In this document: positions 8,820 to 11,959 of the stretch, one piece after another
Layout of the letters: each line of letters opens with the position of its first letter
Position numbering within the stretch: the first letter of the stretch is position 1
Origin: Caulobacter sp. CCH9-E1
GTDB taxonomy: Bacteria > Pseudomonadota > Alphaproteobacteria > Caulobacterales > Caulobacteraceae
Direction: 5' to 3'
Assembly (NCBI RefSeq): GCF_001556515.1
Contig: NZ_LSJA01000164.1
Coordinates: 1 to 11,959, forward strand
DNA: 11,959 bases
The notes under the pieces: generated by a model
Seen by the model: the letters and a program-made list of their open reading frames with translations, nothing else
Told to the model about the DNA's origin: nothing
Databases searched by the model: none
Made by a program: the position numbers and the translations under genes

Positions 8820-10493
8820 ATGACGGATCAGGATGGGGGGGATTTGGGCGGCCGCCGACGCGTCAGCACGATGCGCGGGCGGCTGGTGCTCCTGACGATC
8901 AGCCTGCTGATCCCGGCCATCGTTTCCATGGTGTTGCTGCTGGCGGGCGCGGATCGCGAGTCGCGCGGGCAGCTCTATCAGCAGCTGGTCACCACCGCCC
9001 GGGCGCTGTCGGGCGCCGTCGATCGCCAGGCCGCCGTCGGCGTCGCCGTGGTCGAGACCCTGGCCAGCGATCAGGCCCTGATCAACGGCGACTGGGCCGA
9101 TTTCCACCGCCGTGCGCAGCGGGTCGTCCAGCGCCGACCCGGCTGGATCGTGGTGTCCGACCTCGACGATGGCCAGCAGATCCTCAACACGCTGAAGCCC
9201 TACGGCGCGCGCCTGCCGCGCACGCCGCGCACCGGCGACCTGAGCAGCGCCCTGCTGGCCGGCCGCAGCAAGATTTCGGACCTGCGCGTCGGGATCGTGG
9301 CCGGCAAGCCGGTGATCACGGTCTCCACCCCGATCCTGGTCAAGGGGGAGCCGTACGTCCTGTCGTACGTCGTGGAGTCGGCCTCGTTCACCTCGGTGTT
9401 CCGCCAACAGCGGGTGCCGGACCGCTGGGTCGCCACCCTGCTGGACAACAATCGCCGGGTCATCGCCCGCTCGCGGCTGAATGAGAAGTTCACCGGCGCC
9501 CTGGCCTCCAAGGACATGGAGGAGAACCTGCGCCATTCGACCGAGGGCGTGAACAAGAGCCTTTCCCTGGAAGGCGTGCCGACCATGGTGGCCTACACCC
9601 GCTCGCCCCAGACTGGCTGGACGCTGGTGGTGGCGATCCCGCGCGACGACCTGGTCAGCACGGTCAACCGCTCGGTCGTTCTGGCCGGCGCCGTGTTCCT
9701 GGCGCTGCTGGTCCTGGGGATCACGCTGTCGCTGCTCTATGCCCGCCGGATCAATGGCGAGATGCGACGCCTGGTCAGCGACGCCGCCGCGATCGGGCGC
9801 GGTCAGACCCTGCCGCCGTCGGACGCCGACAGCCTGGAGGAAATCGCCGCCGTCCACTCGGCCCTGCGCGAAGCCTCCCGCGAGCTGAAGGCCCGCGAAG
9901 AGCGGCAGGTGGTGATGATCAACGAGCTGAACCACCGCGTGAAGAACACCCTGGCCACCGTCCAGGCCCTGGCCCGACAGACCTTCCTGAAGACCGACGG
10001 CGCGCCGGTGGACGTCTTCACCGAACGGCTGATCGCCCTGTCCGGCGCCCACGACCTGCTGACCAAGACCGGCTGGCGCGAGGCGGACATGGACCAGTTG
10101 GTGCAGAAGGCCCTGGGCGCGCACGCCGGCCGGGTGCGTCGGGAAGGGCCCGCCGTCGCCCTGGCTCCCCACACGGCCGTCGGCCTGTCGATGGTCTTCC
10201 ACGAACTGGCCACCAACAGCGCCAAGTACGGGGCGCTGTCGGTTCCGGGCGGCGAGGTCGAGGTCTCCTGGCGGCTCGATCCGGTGACCGGCAACCTGGG
10301 CTTCACCTGGCGCGACGTCGGCGGCCCGCCGGTCACGCCGCCCAAGACCCGAGGCTTTGGCACCCGGCTGATCGAGAGCTCGATCCGCCGCGAGCAGAAG
10401 GGCCACGCCCGCTTCGACTTCCGCGCCGACGGCCTGGTGTTCGAGGCCAGCCTGCCCCTGCCCGAGACGGTGCGCTGGGCCAATCCCTACTGA
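8820..10493 (+). CDS. Membrane sensor histidine kinase, HWE family
   Basis: 557 residues. TM1 (about 20-43) and TM2 (about 285-307) enclose a ~240-residue periplasmic domain of probable CACHE type. A HAMP-like linker follows (308-360). The HWE kinase core has the phospho-acceptor H372 in ELNHRVKNTLATVQALARQT, the N box HELATNSAKYGALS (461-474), TWRDVGGPPV (496-505) and the G box RGFGTRLIE (511-519). HWE kinases phosphorylate response regulators, often stand-alone ones. The usual W-x-E is W497-x-D499 here. No response regulator is in the window. The ATG at 8820 lacks a good ribosome binding site; ATG 8871 (residue 18, just before TM1) is an alternative start. It overlaps the next gene by one base. 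Confidence 0.93.
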   Translation: MTDQDGGDLGGRRRVSTMRGRLVLLTISLLIPAIVSMVLLLAGADRESRGQLYQQLVTTARALSGAVDRQAAVGVAVVETLASDQALINGDWADFHRRAQRVVQRRPGWIVVSDLDDGQQILNTLKPYGARLPRTPRTGDLSSALLAGRSKISDLRVGIVAGKPVITVSTPILVKGEPYVLSYVVESASFTSVFRQQRVPDRWVATLLDNNRRVIARSRLNEKFTGALASKDMEENLRHSTEGVNKSLSLEGVPTMVAYTRSPQTGWTLVVAIPRDDLVSTVNRSVVLAGAVFLALLVLGITLSLLYARRINGEMRRLVSDAAAIGRGQTLPPSDADSLEEIAAVHSALREASRELKAREERQVVMINELNHRVKNTLATVQALARQTFLKTDGAPVDVFTERLIALSGAHDLLTKTGWREADMDQLVQKALGAHAGRVRREGPAVALAPHTAVGLSMVFHELATNSAKYGALSVPGGEVEVSWRLDPVTGNLGFTWRDVGGPPVTPPKTRGFGTRLIESSIRREQKGHARFDFRADGLVFEASLPLPETVRWANPY

Positions 10494-11377
10494 TGGAATC
10501 CGAGGCGGCGATCATCGCGGCCTTCGTCCGCGACGAGGGCTTGCCGGCGGATTTCGCGGACCTGGCCGATCGCCTGCACCGGCCGCTGGCGGCGCGGATC
10601 GCCGGCTGGGCTGGCGGAGGCCGCGCGCCGCTGGTGGTCGGGATCTGCGGACCGCAGGGCTCGGGCAAGTCGACCCTGGCGGCGCTGGTCGCGCGACTGC
10701 TGGCGGCGCGAGGCCTGAAGGTCGCGACGCTGTCGATCGACGACCTCTACCGGACCAAGGCCGAGCGCGCCCGGCTGGCCCGCGAGGTTCATCCGCTGCT
10801 GGCGACACGCGGCGTTCCCGGCACGCACGATCCGGCGCTGGGTCTGGCGGTGCTGCAGGCGCTGGGGCGGCCGGAGACCACCGCCCTGCCCCGCTTTGAC
10901 AAGGCCGCCGACGATCGCGCGCCCGAGACCTCTTGGCCGCGCGTCGAGGGTCCGGTCGATGTCGTGCTGCTGGAAGGCTGGTGCGTCGGGGCGCGGCCGC
11001 AGCCCGCGGCGCGGCTGGCCGCGCCGGTCAACGCCCTGGAGCGCGACGAGGACCCGAACGGCGTCTGGCGCGGCTTCGCCAACGCAGCGCTGGCGGCCCC
11101 CTATGCGACGCTGTTCGCGCGCCTCGACCGGCTGGTGCTGCTGACCGCCCCCGCCTTCGCCGTCGTCCGCGCCTGGCGAGGCCAGCAGGAGGCCCGCCTG
11201 CGCGCCCGCCTCGCCGCCGAGGGTCGCGATCCCGCGCTCGCCATGGACGAGGCCGCCCTCGACCGCTTCGTCGCCCACTACGAACGCCTGACGCGGTGGA
11301 TCGCGGAGGATCTGCCGGGCGCCGCCGACGTGGTCATTCCGCTGGATGGAGACCGTCGGCCGTCGCGCCCGCTCTAG
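10493..11377 (+). CDS. D-glycerate 3-kinase-like P-loop kinase
   Basis: 294 residues. The Walker A motif is GPQGSGKST (53-61). SIDDLYRTKAERARLA (81-96), TRGVPGTHDPAL (105-116), PRFDKAADDRAP (133-144) and LLEGWCVGARP (159-169) follow in the order seen in the plant and cyanobacterial GLYK / YggC group of the P-loop kinases. The expected reaction is D-glycerate plus ATP to 3-phosphoglycerate in the cytoplasm, from photorespiration-like or glyoxylate pathways; other substrates are possible. The ATG overlaps the kinase stop as TGATG, so translation is coupled. About 33 bases separate its stop from the next gene. The sequence is intact. Confidence 0.85.
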   Translation: MESEAAIIAAFVRDEGLPADFADLADRLHRPLAARIAGWAGGGRAPLVVGICGPQGSGKSTLAALVARLLAARGLKVATLSIDDLYRTKAERARLAREVHPLLATRGVPGTHDPALGLAVLQALGRPETTALPRFDKAADDRAPETSWPRVEGPVDVVLLEGWCVGARPQPAARLAAPVNALERDEDPNGVWRGFANAALAAPYATLFARLDRLVLLTAPAFAVVRAWRGQQEARLRARLAAEGRDPALAMDEAALDRFVAHYERLTRWIAEDLPGAADVVIPLDGDRRPSRPL

Positions 11378-11410
11378 CCTTCGCCGCCCGCCATCGGCTA
11401 ACAGCGTTTC

Positions 11411-11866
11411 ATGACCTATACCGACGAAGACATCGCCGCCCTCGCCGAGGGCCTGGTGGGCCGCGACTTGCCCAAGGAACGCTGGACCCACGCCGCGCAC
11501 CTGGCCGCCACCCTGCGCCTCGTCCGCATCCGCGACGCGGGGCTGGAGCGCGACCTGCCGGGGATCATCCAGAGCTACAACATCTCCGTCGGCGGGGTGA
11601 ACGACGACACCAGCGGCTACCACGAGACCATCACCCAGGCCTATCTGGCCGCCATCCGCGCCTTCGTCGCCGCCCTGCCGGCGGGGACCCGCGACAGCGA
11701 CGCGGTCGCCGGGCTTCTGGCCACGCCGATGGGCGACAAGGCCTGGCCGCTGACCTACTGGTCGCGCGAGCGCCTGTTCTCGGTCGAGGCCCGGCGGGGC
11801 TGGGTCGCGCCGGATTTGAAGCCGCTGGAGCATCCGCCCATGGCGGCGGCGGCCGGCGACGAATAA
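11411..11866 (+). CDS. Conserved hypothetical protein with WTHxAHL and YHETIT motifs (151 aa)
   Basis: Function unknown. Motifs that look conserved and may bind a metal or act in catalysis are W25-T-H27-A-A-H30-L, the segment GGVNDDTSGYHETIT (61-75, His71, Glu72), ATPMGDKAWPLTYWSRERLFSVEARR (104-129) and the close WVAPDLKPLE (131-140). I recognise the W-x-H-x-x-H-L plus Y-H-E-T-I-T pattern as that of uncharacterised bacterial proteins but cannot name the family. No membrane segment or signal peptide is seen. The start ATG has only a weak upstream purine run. It is third in the histidine kinase-glycerate kinase run and may be in the same transcript. Confidence 0.8.
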   Translation: MTYTDEDIAALAEGLVGRDLPKERWTHAAHLAATLRLVRIRDAGLERDLPGIIQSYNISVGGVNDDTSGYHETITQAYLAAIRAFVAALPAGTRDSDAVAGLLATPMGDKAWPLTYWSRERLFSVEARRGWVAPDLKPLEHPPMAAAAGDE

Positions 11867-11927
11867 CGTCCGATAACGGGCCTGGGGCCAAGACGGGCTT
11901 TCGACCCTGAGCGGACGGATTGGAAAA

Positions 11928-11959
11928 TCCTCCCCCCAGAGGGGGAGGAGGCCGAAGGC
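11928..11959 (+). repeat. Palindromic repeat, family B, copy 2 (cut by window end)
   Basis: TCCT and CCCCC (11928-11937, with one extra C) pair with GGGGG and AGGA (11941-11949) around an AGA loop. GCC-GAA-GGC (11951-11959) follows, a second hairpin with a GAA triloop, at the very edge. This is the same two-hairpin plan as the family A repeats at 1-49 and 110-156. The 61 bases between the last gene and this repeat hold nothing else that I can name. Confidence 0.65.

Noticed and set aside
8658..10406. A 582-codon minus-strand frame opposite the histidine kinase
   Set aside because: It has the same kind of low-complexity antisense composition, and the histidine kinase motifs on the plus strand are intact.
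10487..11833. A 448-codon minus-strand frame opposite the glycerate kinase and the hypothetical gene
   Set aside because: It spans two plus-strand genes with clear motifs and shows no recognisable domain; it is an antisense artefact.

Overview
The window looks like a chromosomal segment of a Caulobacter-like alphaproteobacterium (Caulobacteraceae). The reasons are very high GC with strong G/C preference at third codon positions, an HWE-family histidine kinase, the protein types present, and short GC-rich palindromic intergenic repeats. This is inference from sequence alone; no strain can be named. I see no rRNA, tRNA, CRISPR array, insertion sequence or prophage gene.

Layout. Positions 1-165 hold an inverted pair of two-hairpin palindromic repeats around an intrinsic terminator. 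Next, on the minus strand, come carB (166-3459), the carbamoyl-phosphate synthase large subunit, and a patatin-like lipoprotein (3640-4812). A 55-codon gene (4932-5099) is divergent from the patatin gene and sits just after a Fur-box-like palindrome. A minus-strand pair follows: a transglutaminase-like cysteine protease (5397-6179) and an 85-codon gene of unknown function (5138-5395), one base apart. An AT-rich leader (about 6250-6425) precedes three small plus-strand genes (6426-7238) that share strong ribosome binding sites. The second of these resembles a winged helix and the third a DUF2188-type protein. They run tail to tail into a cold-shock protein gene (7317-7526, minus) across a shared terminator hairpin. 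The cold-shock gene has a long leader that can form two hairpins and is divergent from a 59-codon gene (7807-7986). pgsA (8033-8650, minus), a phosphatidylglycerophosphate synthase, is divergent from the last block.

The last block, on the plus strand, is an HWE sensor histidine kinase (8820-10493), a D-glycerate 3-kinase-like P-loop kinase (10493-11377) joined to it by a TGATG stop/start overlap, and a conserved hypothetical protein (11411-11866). The window ends inside another palindromic repeat.

How it works together. carB and pgsA are housekeeping genes (arginine/pyrimidine and phospholipid synthesis). The accessory interest lies in the 6.2-7.3 kb small-gene cluster, the kinase-kinase operon at 8.8-11.9 kb, the putative iron-controlled small gene at 4.9 kb, and the repeats, whose two complete copies differ by compensated base-pair changes. 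I did not find a complete, clearly new multi-gene defence or mobile system.
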